From Tritrichomonas musculus (lineage: Eukaryota > Parabasalia > Tritrichomonadida > Tritrichomonadidae): DNA of 64,000 nucleotides. The notes beneath the pieces are model-generated. The model made no database searches. It was not told the origin of the DNA and was given only the letters and a program-made list of their open reading frames with translations. The stretch lies in the NCBI GenBank assembly GCA_039105265.1, contig JAPFFF010000014.1, positions 3,224,001-3,288,000 on the forward strand. The letters run 5' to 3'. Every line of letters begins with the position of its first letter. Within the stretch, counting starts at the first letter, position 1. This document shows positions 25,140-34,400 of the stretch, piece after piece. Both the position numbers and the translations under genes were made by a program.

Positions 25140-27485
25140 TCAATCATCATTTGATTCAATAGGTAAATCTTCATTAACAACATCCTGAGTAGGAAGAGTT
25201 GGAGCACTAACATTTGCAGATTCTTGATTCTCATTATCATTGGTTGCTCCTTCATTATTCGCAATTTTATTGTCATTTGTTGCTTTCTCATCCAGGTTTA
25301 TATTTTCATTAGATTTTTCAGCAGATTCCTCACCCGAATTTTTCTTATCAGCAGCTTTTCTACTACTTTTTTTAGCAGTCTTTTTAGAATTTTTCGGTGG
25401 CTTTTTATCATTATTAGCATTTGAATTACTCTTTTCTTTTACTTCTTTTTCTTCTTTTCCTTTCTTCCCTTTCTTAGTTTTCTTCCCTTTTCCTTTTTTA
25501 TCATTATTTTCATCATTCACAGCTGCTTTTTCATCTTCATCTTTTTGATTATCTTCAGCTTTTTCAGTTTCTATTTGGTCATGTACAGCATTATATGAAG
25601 AAATTAGCATCAGTTTCATATCTCGATACATTGTTTTAGCTTCCTCGATTTTTCGGTCCAAGTCAGTAAGCGCCTGCGCGTTTTCTTCCTTTGAAATTGC
25701 AATTTTAGCTTCAATGAGTGAAAGTGCTTTGCTGTCCATTTTGTAATTCTCTTGTTTACTTTGTAAATGGTTTGATTGGTTTGTAATATCCATCTCTTTC
25801 TCTTGGCTGAGCGCTCTGAGCTGATCCATCTGATGACGATAATCTTCGACAAGCTTGCTACCTTTGATGCTGATATTGTTATTTTCTTGCTCAAGATTTT
25901 GGAGATTCTGTTGACATGACCTTTGTGCCTCTCTATATTGATCTTTAGTATCAGCAAGACGCTGCATCAGAATACTTATCATCTCTCTTTCTTCGAGAAT
26001 TTGTTGACGTACTTCATCAAGGTCAGCATTGACATTTTGAAGAATTTCTACTTGATTTGCAACTCGTTCTTTTTGACTTTCTTTCCATCGTTTTAAGTTA
26101 TTGGCGGTTAGCTTTTGAATAACTTCATATATTTTGAACTCTATGTCATTGTATTCTATATTTAAAAACATAATTTTGTGATTTTCACTGACAGCTTTTT
26201 GAATGGGCTCTCCTTTTCTTATTAAATTGTTTTTGACAGAAATTTTTTCGATACTCTGGGAAGAAGAAATTGCATTAAAAAGTTGTTTTGAGCCTTCATC
26301 TGATATCTCGCATAATTCAAGGTTAAGTTCTCGCAACGCAGGATGTTCTTCAATAACTGAGGCCAAATTTATAGCTCCTTCATCACGAATTGGGTTCTTT
26401 TGGCATTCAAAAGTCGTTAGAGTCGTGTTTTGTTGTAATCCTTTGCAAAATGTAACAAATCCAGATGTCTGAATTTTGCATCCTGAAATATTGAATTTTT
26501 TCAATTTTTGATTGGTTGATAATGCTGTTCCAAGTGGAATTATACCACGGGCACCAATAATATTTCGTGATAAATTTAATTCTTCAAGTATTGAAGCAGA
26601 TGCTAAAGAAGAAGCAATTACTGTTGTAAAACGATGTGTTAACTGATTGCCTGACAAATCTAGAACTTTTAAAGATTTATTTTGCTTTAAGAAATTGTCA
26701 ATATATGGAGCAGAATCATCTTTGATTTGATTATTTGAAAGGTAAAGTTCTTCCAGCTGTGAATTTATACAATTGCTGAAAATGAGAATTGATCCTTTTG
26801 ATTGAATATTGTTATTAGATAGATTTAAAACTCTTAATGTTTTATTTGTAGATAATCCAAATATCATAGGCTCAATGATGTCAGCAGATATTTCTGTCAT
26901 TGACAAATCAAGATCAGAAAGCACTTTATTCTTTTTAAGCATCATTGAAAGTTGTGTCATAGTGTTAATTCCAAAAGAATTTCGTGATACTCCACTAGTA
27001 GATCCAATTGACAAATTAATTAATGTCTGATTTTGTTGTAAAGCAGTAAAAATTACAGCACCACCATCATCACCAATTGAATTTGAAGACAAATTGATAG
27101 ATATTAAAGTTTGAGTTTCGTTAATAAGGTTAGCAATTTCATTAGCTCCATCATTACCAATATTATTACCTTGAAGTGATAAAACACGGAAAACTGGATG
27201 GTTGAGTACAATTTGTGCAACAACACCTGCTGAAAGAGGACCAAGTGAGCAGCTTTCAAGAGAAAATGTTTTACGCCGGTTGACATTTGTTTGGTGTTTT
27301 AAAAATCGTGCAAATAATTTTTCGTTTGGTGTTAAATTAAAATCTTCGCACTTTGCCACAAATATTTCTTTCATTTCATCTTCAGAAACAATTGGAGCAA
27401 TAGAAGATGATGTGTTTGGCAGCAATGTCCCAATTAATTTTTCTTCTTTCTTTTTCTTATTCGAAGAAAAATCTTTTTTTCTCAT
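25140..27485 (-). CDS. LRR plus coiled-coil protein, LRRC45-like architecture
   Basis: The 781-residue protein starts with a basic segment, then residues about 50-450 carry ribonuclease-inhibitor-type leucine-rich repeats (28-residue units such as LRVLNLSNNNIQSKGS and LKVLDLSGNQLTHRFT). A coiled coil follows at about 460-620, and the tail from about 630 is Lys/Glu-rich and then Asn/Glu-rich low-complexity sequence (KGKGKKTKKGKKGKEEKE). RI-type LRRs joined to a C-terminal coiled coil are known from the centrosomal linker protein LRRC45 and some axonemal proteins, so a basal-body or flagellar role is plausible in a flagellate; this is an architectural analogy only. Start at ATG 27485. Confidence 0.83.
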   Translation of the reverse strand: MRKKDFSSNKKKKEEKLIGTLLPNTSSSIAPIVSEDEMKEIFVAKCEDFNLTPNEKLFARFLKHQTNVNRRKTFSLESCSLGPLSAGVVAQIVLNHPVFRVLSLQGNNIGNDGANEIANLINETQTLISINLSSNSIGDDGGAVIFTALQQNQTLINLSIGSTSGVSRNSFGINTMTQLSMMLKKNKVLSDLDLSMTEISADIIEPMIFGLSTNKTLRVLNLSNNNIQSKGSILIFSNCINSQLEELYLSNNQIKDDSAPYIDNFLKQNKSLKVLDLSGNQLTHRFTTVIASSLASASILEELNLSRNIIGARGIIPLGTALSTNQKLKKFNISGCKIQTSGFVTFCKGLQQNTTLTTFECQKNPIRDEGAINLASVIEEHPALRELNLELCEISDEGSKQLFNAISSSQSIEKISVKNNLIRKGEPIQKAVSENHKIMFLNIEYNDIEFKIYEVIQKLTANNLKRWKESQKERVANQVEILQNVNADLDEVRQQILEEREMISILMQRLADTKDQYREAQRSCQQNLQNLEQENNNISIKGSKLVEDYRHQMDQLRALSQEKEMDITNQSNHLQSKQENYKMDSKALSLIEAKIAISKEENAQALTDLDRKIEEAKTMYRDMKLMLISSYNAVHDQIETEKAEDNQKDEDEKAAVNDENNDKKGKGKKTKKGKKGKEEKEVKEKSNSNANNDKKPPKNSKKTAKKSSRKAADKKNSGEESAEKSNENINLDEKATNDNKIANNEGATNDNENQESANVSAPTLPTQDVVNEDLPIESNDD

Positions 27486-27950
27486 TATTTATTTTGAATA
27501 AAATAACGTATTCTACAATTGAAAATCATAATCTTACAAATCACTTTTTGAATGTTTTTCAATTCATTCAAAAAATATTTTCTGAAATCACCAAAAAAAT
27601 TTTTTTTTTCTGAATTTCATCTTTAAGTACCTTTTTTTTGCTTTTATTTATAAAGGTAGAACACAATATACTAATTTTAAAAAATGTTACAAAATGTTAT
27701 TTCAAGTTCTGCTTTTTGGTTCTTCAATCTTATTTAAAATTTGAAATGAAATTAATTCCTGATGATTATGAATCAATTAGCAAAATATCATATACATTGA
27801 ATGTTAAAATAATCTCATAAATGAATAATTGAATTGCATACATCACAAACCAATAAATTATTGTGATCTAGCATTTACGAATGATCTTAGTTTTGCTAAA
27901 TAAATAAATAAAAGTAAGATTTTTTTAAACATTTTAAACTTTAATTAAAT
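27486..27950. other. AT-rich spacer with poly-T run
   Basis: Upstream of the LRR gene lie A/T homopolymers (for example a T run near 27599-27609) and no supported gene; short plus-strand frames here lack any coding character. Confidence 0.45.
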
Positions 27951-28589
27951 TTACATAAAACCTCCACCAAATCCTGGTGGACCACCCTTTCTACGTGACC
28001 CTCCGAATCCAGGAGGACCACCCATTCCAGGATGTTCTCCAAATCCAGGAGGACCACCCATTCCAGGATGTCCTCCAAATCCAGGAGGACCACCCATTCC
28101 ATTCTGCCCAAATCCAGGACCTCTATCTCCAGGTCTTCTCAAGCCACCCATTGAGAATCCAGGATCAACATCATCGTCATATCCATATCCGTAATTGCCA
28201 GGTGGAGCTGGCGGAGGTTGAATAACACCATTTGCGACCATTATATCAACATCACCTTTTATTGGTGGGCCTCTTTGAGGTACTTTATGATCATTTCCGC
28301 GCATAACGAGACTTCCACGTCCATCTACTCCATGCATTGGTGAATTTGGATCAAATCCAGTGGGCATTTGGCCAGGGGGAGCGAAGTTATTAAGTGGTGG
28401 ACCACCATTGTATTGTGGGTATGCATCATTATTGCCACCATGATAATTTGGAACTTGATATGGATCAATATGACCATACATATCTGGATTGTTTGGAAAA
28501 TCTATAAACCTCTGTTCATTCGGAGTTCTTCCATCATGATTACCACCAATTGTTGGATCTTTATTGGGTCTATTATCACCAAAACTCAT
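27951..28589 (-). CDS. Gly/Pro-rich tandem-repeat protein, 212 residues
   Basis: The protein begins MSFGDNRPNKDPTIGG and is rich in Gly, Pro, Asn, Asp and Tyr throughout, with no hydrophobic span or signal peptide. The C-terminal part holds GMGGPPGFGG(H/E)P repeats, about three units of 13-14 residues near 27985-28110, ending RRKGGPPGFGGGFM. Such sequences are disordered and phase-separation-prone, resembling the tails of RNA-binding or annexin/ALG-2-partner proteins, but no folded domain is visible. The composition raises GC content above that of the flanks. Function unknown. Confidence 0.72.
   Translation of the reverse strand: MSFGDNRPNKDPTIGGNHDGRTPNEQRFIDFPNNPDMYGHIDPYQVPNYHGGNNDAYPQYNGGPPLNNFAPPGQMPTGFDPNSPMHGVDGRGSLVMRGNDHKVPQRGPPIKGDVDIMVANGVIQPPPAPPGNYGYGYDDDVDPGFSMGGLRRPGDRGPGFGQNGMGGPPGFGGHPGMGGPPGFGEHPGMGGPPGFGGSRRKGGPPGFGGGFM
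27985..28110 (-). repeat. Coding minisatellite, GMGGPPGFGGHP units
   Basis: Near-identical units of about 39-42 bases (CCACCCATTCCAGGATGT-type on the plus strand) are repeated three times within the Gly/Pro-rich gene. Confidence 0.8.
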
Positions 28590-29516
28590 TTTAAATTTAG
28601 AAAATTTCCGCCATCACTTTTTGAGATGAAGTCCGAATTTTGAAAATTAATAAAGGTCGTACAACTGAATTTTAACAGTAAAACTCAATGATTGGTTTGT
28701 TTAAACTAATTATATTTTATTATAATAATAATAATCAGTTTTATAAATATTTTCATCGTACAAAATTCAAATTAAAATAAAAACTAAAAGGATATAAGTA
28801 TATATTAAATTTTCTTCAGAAAATAAATTTGAGTATTTTATCTCAATTTTATTTAATTATTTTTGATAAGAATTTTATTACACTTTCTAAAAATTTAGAA
28901 TAGTGATAACTTTTTATATAATTTATTCTAATCATTAATTCTTTTGATATCTTTTTATATGCTTTTAAAACATTAAGTGTTATATAAAAATAGTTATTAT
29001 TATTGAAAAAAAAAATTCATTTTTTAGCTAAAAATGCAGAAAAATTGAATTTGTTGAATTATTAAATGATGATTTTAAAAAAATTGGACGTTACAGGAGC
29101 CAAATGAAGAATACAATTTTATTTATATGCATTTACTTTCTAATATATTTGAATTTCATTCCAAATCAAATGTCAGTTTTTTCTAAAAATGAAGATTTAG
29201 TTGATTGGTTTCATAAATATAAAAAGTTTAATATTTCAATTACTGAAGGATTTCGTCAAAAAGTAAAATATTATTTGTACAACACATAGTATACCCATTC
29301 AAATGACATCTATATTTTTTAAGTGATACAAATATATAAGAAAGCAATATATATTGAATTTTAATTAAAGTCTTTATTTCGAGCATTACATTTTATAATA
29401 TTGGATATAAAATATATAAATTATATATTATAATTATTAAATAAATTATTTATTAAGATAAATATAAATTTATTTAATTTTATTTTTTATTCAATTTAGT
29501 TGTACGACCTTTAAAT
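28590..29516. other. Gene-poor AT-rich stretch
   Basis: No gene is supported. A 61-codon plus-strand frame at 29104-29289 with a hydrophobic start has no recognisable kin and no promoter box and is treated as chance. Confidence 0.45.
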
Positions 29517-30262
29517 TATAGTGTTCCTAAAAAATATTGATAAGAAATGAATTCAATAGTTAATCGTCGTTAACAAAAGTTATTTTATTTTTAAAATTTT
29601 TAATTTAAAAAGTTAAATTTCTTATCAATATTTTTTCGGCAATTGAAAAAGTTGATTTTTTATTAAAAATTAAAATTAAAATCTTACTTGATTGCCTTGC
29701 ACTTCGAGGCATTGTTTCAATTTCTTTGGAAAAGAATCAATCAAAGAATTGTTTGTTGCTAAAATTAGATTATTCCATATAAAGAATAAAAATTGTGTTC
29801 AGGAAACATTTGCCATTTCAGCTCCAGGGATTTCAAGAAACATTATTGCTTTAACGCATATGAAATACTTGATTTCATTTGTTAATATTTGTGGTCGGCA
29901 GGGTTGTGTTTTTTCTGGTCTCCCTTCATCAATCTATTTAGCTACTGCTTTGACGCAATTTAACGAAATACTTAATGCATCAGCTGTTTTGCTTTTATTA
30001 AAATTGTGCGATTGCAGAACCACTTGCGATTAAATTATAGCGTTCGTTTGTATTTTTTGGTAAAGAAAACATATAAATAAAAGGTCAAAAGATTGACCAA
30101 CAATTGATTCATAAATTCATGAATAGGTCATTAAATTTGAATGAATTTGAAAGAAATTTTAAAATTCTCTCAAATTATTTTTAAATAAATTTTCTCAATT
30201 TTTTCAATGAAAAATGAAAATTTCTCTCAAATTTCTTATCAATATTTTTTAGGACCACTATA
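29517..30262. mobile_element. Tc1/mariner-type short DNA transposon remnant with 32-bp TIRs
   Basis: The ends are inverted copies: TATAGTGTTCCTAAAAAATA at the left and TATAGTGGTCCTAAAAAATA at the right (complement), 32 bases with one mismatch, flanked by TA. The interior carries on the minus strand the N-terminal helix-turn-helix part of a transposase (separate entry) but no DDE domain, so this is an internally deleted, non-autonomous copy of about 740 bp. A further inverted copy of the terminal sequence lies inside at 29615-29636, which together with the left end forms a nested hairpin. Confidence 0.8.
29799..30026 (-). pseudogene. Tc1/mariner-type transposase N-terminal HTH fragment
   Basis: Reading the minus strand gives SHNFNKSKTADALSISLN, then CVKAVAK, an in-frame TAG, and IDEGRPEKTQPCRPQILT. 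This is the helix-turn-helix plus GRP linker pattern of Tc1/mariner transposases. One stop interrupts it and a TGA follows after EMANVS, and no catalytic domain follows, so it is a dead fragment within the TIR element. Confidence 0.75.
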
Positions 30263-30272
30263 ATTAATTTTC

Positions 30273-30604
30273 AATTCTCGTGGACACTTTTTGAAGGCCG
30301 TTGGTTGCTATGTATTCAAAATAAGTAGATAAAAAATTTAAAACTTTTTGAATAAAAAATAATTATTTTTGAGATGGAATTTGTCATGTCAAAGAGCATG
30401 CTTTACGATCTCCTCTCAAACTTTCTTGTAAAGAGATAAACTTATCTCTTAATTAAGTCATCAGAAAACCTTTCAAATAATATGTTTGAAAGGAAATAAC
30501 AAAGTTTGAGATTAAGTAACGAACTTTCGGATGAGTGAATTAACGGCCGCCTTTCTTAACTAAGAGGTCTTTTATAGGACTTCAAAAGTGGCCGAACGAG
30601 AATT
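30273..30604. mobile_element. 332-bp MITE-like element with imperfect TIRs
   Basis: The left end AATTCTCGT..CACTTTTTGAAG pairs with the right end (complement) AATTCTCGT..CACTTTTGAAG, with a small bubble of unequal length. No coding capacity. The centre holds a three-way-junction of hairpins (separate entry). A target duplication is not clear by eye. Confidence 0.6.
30415..30510. other. Three-way junction of perfect hairpins inside the MITE
   Basis: Outer stem CTCAAACTTT (30415-30424) pairs with AAAGTTTGAG (30501-30510). Inside lie two perfect hairpins: AAGAGATA/TATCTCTT (30431-30450, 4-base loop) and CCTTTCAAA/TTTGAAAGG (30469-30493, 7-base loop). On the minus strand CTGATGA (30458-30464) separates the hairpins and GAAA (30422-30425) precedes the outer stem, an arrangement reminiscent of a hammerhead core, although the third stem does not close at the core. 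Confidence 0.5.
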
Positions 30605-30623
30605 TAAAAATTTTTTCTACATA

Positions 30624-31096
30624 GACTTGTTATTTTGAGAATCGATATCAAAAACGTCACTTTTTTGCATCTGATACTCGATTATCAGTTTAAAAATCTG
30701 ATATCGAGATTATCGATTATCAAGATATCAGATATGAAATGTGATATAAAAATAATTGTAAACTTGATATCAATTACCGAGATCTCGAGATCCCAAACAG
30801 ATTTATCTTCTTTTATAATTGGTATTTGTGATTTTATAATATTTAAAAATATATAATATAATGTATTGATGTTTATTTTAAGATTAAAATCAAAAAATAC
30901 ATTCTTTTTATGAAATATTTGAGAATGAATCACGATCATATATTTATCAAAAAGTTTAATTGAAAATTCTAATATCAAAAGCTGAGAAAAAAAATTCTCG
31001 ATCTCTGAAATCGATCTCGAGAATCTGTGTATATTTATGTATCGATATCAAAAAGTCAATCAATTATCGATCTCGAGAATCGGAGAATAACAAGTC
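30624..31096. mobile_element. 473-bp MITE, copy 1 (TA-flanked)
   Basis: It begins GACTTGTTATT and ends AATAACAAGTC, flanked by TA on both sides (30622-30623 and 31097-31098), as expected for Tc1/mariner-type insertion. The interior is non-coding and rich in GATATC- and CTCGAGAT-type palindromes. A second copy lies at 52966-53431 with roughly 93% identity by eye and one 8-base gap, which defines a dispersed family. Confidence 0.85.
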
Positions 31097-31172
31097 TATT
31101 TCTACACAATTTTTTGAAATTAAAATTTTGTTGAAAATTGAGAGGATGATGCAATATGTTGTAAAAATCGAC

Positions 31173-31177
<5 letters not shown>

Positions 31178-31211
<34 letters not shown>
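31178..31211 (+). repeat. A34 homopolymer
   Basis: Thirty-four consecutive A lie about 80 bases beyond MITE copy 1, in the 3' flank of the giant repeat protein gene. Confidence 0.9.
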
Positions 31212-31212
<1 letters not shown>

Positions 31213-31473
31213 CATAAATTAAAACAAAACAATTAGTATATGTATTTATATAAATAATTCAAACAATATATATTTTTTGATGAATGAAAATAAGAAAAAA
31301 AATATATTTTGTCAATCAGAATTAACAAATATTCATTAAAAAGATAAGATCTTATCTGGAAGTAATGTCATCAGCTAAATAAAGCTTGATTTTCATTCAT
31401 TAAATACGAAAATCAGTTATTAAAATCAGAATTAAATCTTTCGATGATTAGATCAAAAGATTTTTTCTTGAAT

Positions 31474-34400
31474 CTATTTCTCACTCACATACTCATCTGA
31501 TTCGCCCTTTATCTGTATAATTATTTCATTATTGTAAGTTGAATAATTTTCACTGCCTGTCTCATAATCATAATTGTTTATATTTTTAGATTCATCTGAA
31601 TTGTGATCACCAACAACGCAGCCTTCCTCGCCGCTCTTCACTTCTGCTTCATTTTCATTGTTCTTGCTTTCTTTTTCATTTCCATTGTTTTTATCTTCAT
31701 CTTCATTTTTGCTTTCATTTTCATTTTTGCTTTCATTTTCATTTTTGCTTTCATTTTCATTTTTGCTTTCATTTTCATTTTTGCTTTCATTTTCATTGTT
31801 TTCATCTTCATTTTCATTTTTGCTTTCATTTTCATTGTTTTCATCTTCATTTTCATTTTTGCTTTCATTTTCATTTCCATTGTTTTCATCTTCATTTTCA
31901 TTTTTGCTTTCATTTTCATTTCCATTGTTTTCATCTTCATCTTCATCTTCGTTTTCGTTTTTGCTTTCATTTTCATTGTTTTTATCTTCATCTTCATTTT
32001 TGCTTTCATTTTCATTTCCATTGTTTTTATCTTCATTTTCATTTTTGCTTTCATTTTCATTTCCATTGTTTTCATCTTCATCTTCGTTTTCGTTTTTGCT
32101 TTCATTTTCATTTCCATTGTTTTTATCTTCATTTTCATTTTTGCTTTCATTTTCGTTTTTGCTTTCATTTTCATTTCCATTGTTTTCATCTTCATTTTCA
32201 TTTTTGCTTTCATTTTCATTTCCATTGTTTTCATCTTCATCTTCATCTTCGTTTTCGTTTTTGCTTTCATTTTCATTGTTTTTATCTTCATCTTCATTTT
32301 TGCTTTCATTTTCATTTCCATTGTTTTTATCTTCATTTTCATTTTTGCTTTCATTTTCATTTCCATTGTTTTCATCTTCATCTTCGTTTTCGTTTTTGCT
32401 TTCATTTTCATTTCCATTGTTTTTATCTTCATTTTCATTTTTGCTTTCATTTTCATTGTTTTTATCTTCATTTTCATTTCCATTGTTTTCATCTTCATCT
32501 TCGTTTTCGTTTTTGCTTTCATTTTCATTGTTTTTATCTTCATCTTCATTTTTGCTTTCATTTTCATTTCCATTGTTTTTATCTTCATTTTCATTTTTGC
32601 TTTCATTTTCATTTCCATTGTTTTCATCTTCATCTTCGTTTTCGTTTTTGCTTTCATTTTCATTTCCATTGTTTTTATCTTCATTTTCATTTTTGCTTTC
32701 ATTTTCATTTCCATTGTTTTTATCTTCATTTTCATTGTTTTCATCTTCATTTTCGTTTTCGTTTTTGCTTTCATTTTCATTTCCATTGTTTTCATCTTCA
32801 TTTCCATTGCTTTTGCCTTCGTTACTTTCGTATTCATTTGACTCGCCTTTAATTTGTATGATAATTTTGTTGTTGTTGACTGAGCTGAAATCGCTGCTCA
32901 TTTCATTCTCAGTTTCGTTGCTGTGGCTGCTGTTGTGGCTCGCTTCATCCTCGCCAGGCTTGCTTCCGCTGTCTTCTTCCTCGTCACCCATTATCTGTAT
33001 GAGAATCTCGTTGTTGCAGGCGGAGCTGAAGTCGCTGCTCGCTTCGTGCTCGTCGTCCTCTCCAGCAGCCTGCACGTCGCCTTCTTCCTCTTTGATGCCG
33101 TCTCTCAGCGATTCCACGTACTCGCTCTCATTGGCAAAGAAACTCAGCAGCGCATTTTCGCTATCAGCGACGTTTGGCTTGCTCGGCCTTTTGAGATCCT
33201 TCGGCAAAAAAGTGACATGCAGACTTTTGTCGACAGGCTTCGTCACTTTTTCTTCGCTCTTTTGAATGTCTTCACCATCATCGTCAATCCTTCTTATGTC
33301 CAAGCTGCCGCTATTTGTGCACGCATCATCTTTTTTGCCACTGTCATTCATGCTTGCAATGCAGCCTTCGCTTCCATTTTTACTACTGTCACTCTTGCCT
33401 GCAATGTTGTCTTCATTATTATCGTCTTTATCAATGTCACCCTTACTTACGATGTCGTTTTCACCACTATTTTTATCACTGTCATTCTTACTTACAATGC
33501 CTTCATTACTATTGTTTTTATCACTGTCACTCTTGTTTGCAATGCTGTTTTCACTGTTTTTGGCTGCATACGAGTCTGTATTCATAATTGGCGGTGCCGA
33601 GCTGATTTTATTTATAGCGTTGCTCTCGCTTGCTGTGGAAATGTTTATGTTTATTTTTGGCACCGGCACGTCAGTCATCGTCATGAATGCCTCGTTGATG
33701 AACTGCCCGTCCTCGCTGCCTGCCTCATTGTCTCCTTTTGCCATGATGAAGTCATTAAACTTATTGAAATTGTCATCATCGATCTCGTAAGAGACGAATG
33801 AATTCTTAGAGTCTTTGATTTTCTCCTTCTTCGAGGAATGATCGCTTGCGGGACCAGCTTCATTCGAGAGGAAAGGATTCTTCTCTTTGTTAGTCTTGCC
33901 TCTCTCTTTCGTTGAGCCGAGAGAATCGCTGCCTGAATTGTCGATTGTTTGCTTGCACAGTGGATGATTTAGTTCGTCTTTAATCTGATCAATGAAAGGA
34001 TTCAACTTGCCTTCATTCAAGGAATGGTTCGCATTTGAGCTCAGGCTTGCGTCTGTGTTTGGAGATGGATTTGGAGGCGGCATCAGATGGGGAACATTCT
34101 TCCGATAGTGGACGTGGTACAGCTTGTTGAATGTCTTCTTCCTCCTTTGGTGATAGTTGTCGAAGCTTATCGGCTCAAATTTTTTATTCGGTGAATGAAA
34201 ATCAATAGAAGCCTCAGATTGAGGATGATTAGTAGAAGCAAGAGAAGTCGTCGAATGAGGATGATGAGAAGGATCCACAGAATGAGGATGATGAGAAGGA
34301 TCCACAAAATGAGGATGATGAGAATGGTCAATAGATTGATGACGACGAGATGAATCCACAGAGTTAGGATCATTAGAATGATCAATAGATTGGTGATGAC

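Noticed and set aside
29104-29289. 61-codon frame with a signal-peptide-like start
   Set aside because: Very short, AT-rich, no promoter box, no recognisable kin; the hydrophobic start follows from T-rich codons.
30415-30510. A confirmed hammerhead ribozyme
   Set aside because: Stem I does not pair at the cleavage core. Reported only as a hammerhead-like arrangement.
30635-30856. Short open frames inside MITE copy 1 (similar in copy 2)
   Set aside because: The frames are not kept between the two copies of the element, so they are not coding.
31603-33265. Long plus-strand and alternative minus-strand frames (up to 535 codons) over the acidic repeat array
   Set aside because: The repeat period is a multiple of three and contains no stop in several frames; the products are simple FIFIF, SFSFL or KMKMK strings. 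Shadows of the minus-strand giant protein.
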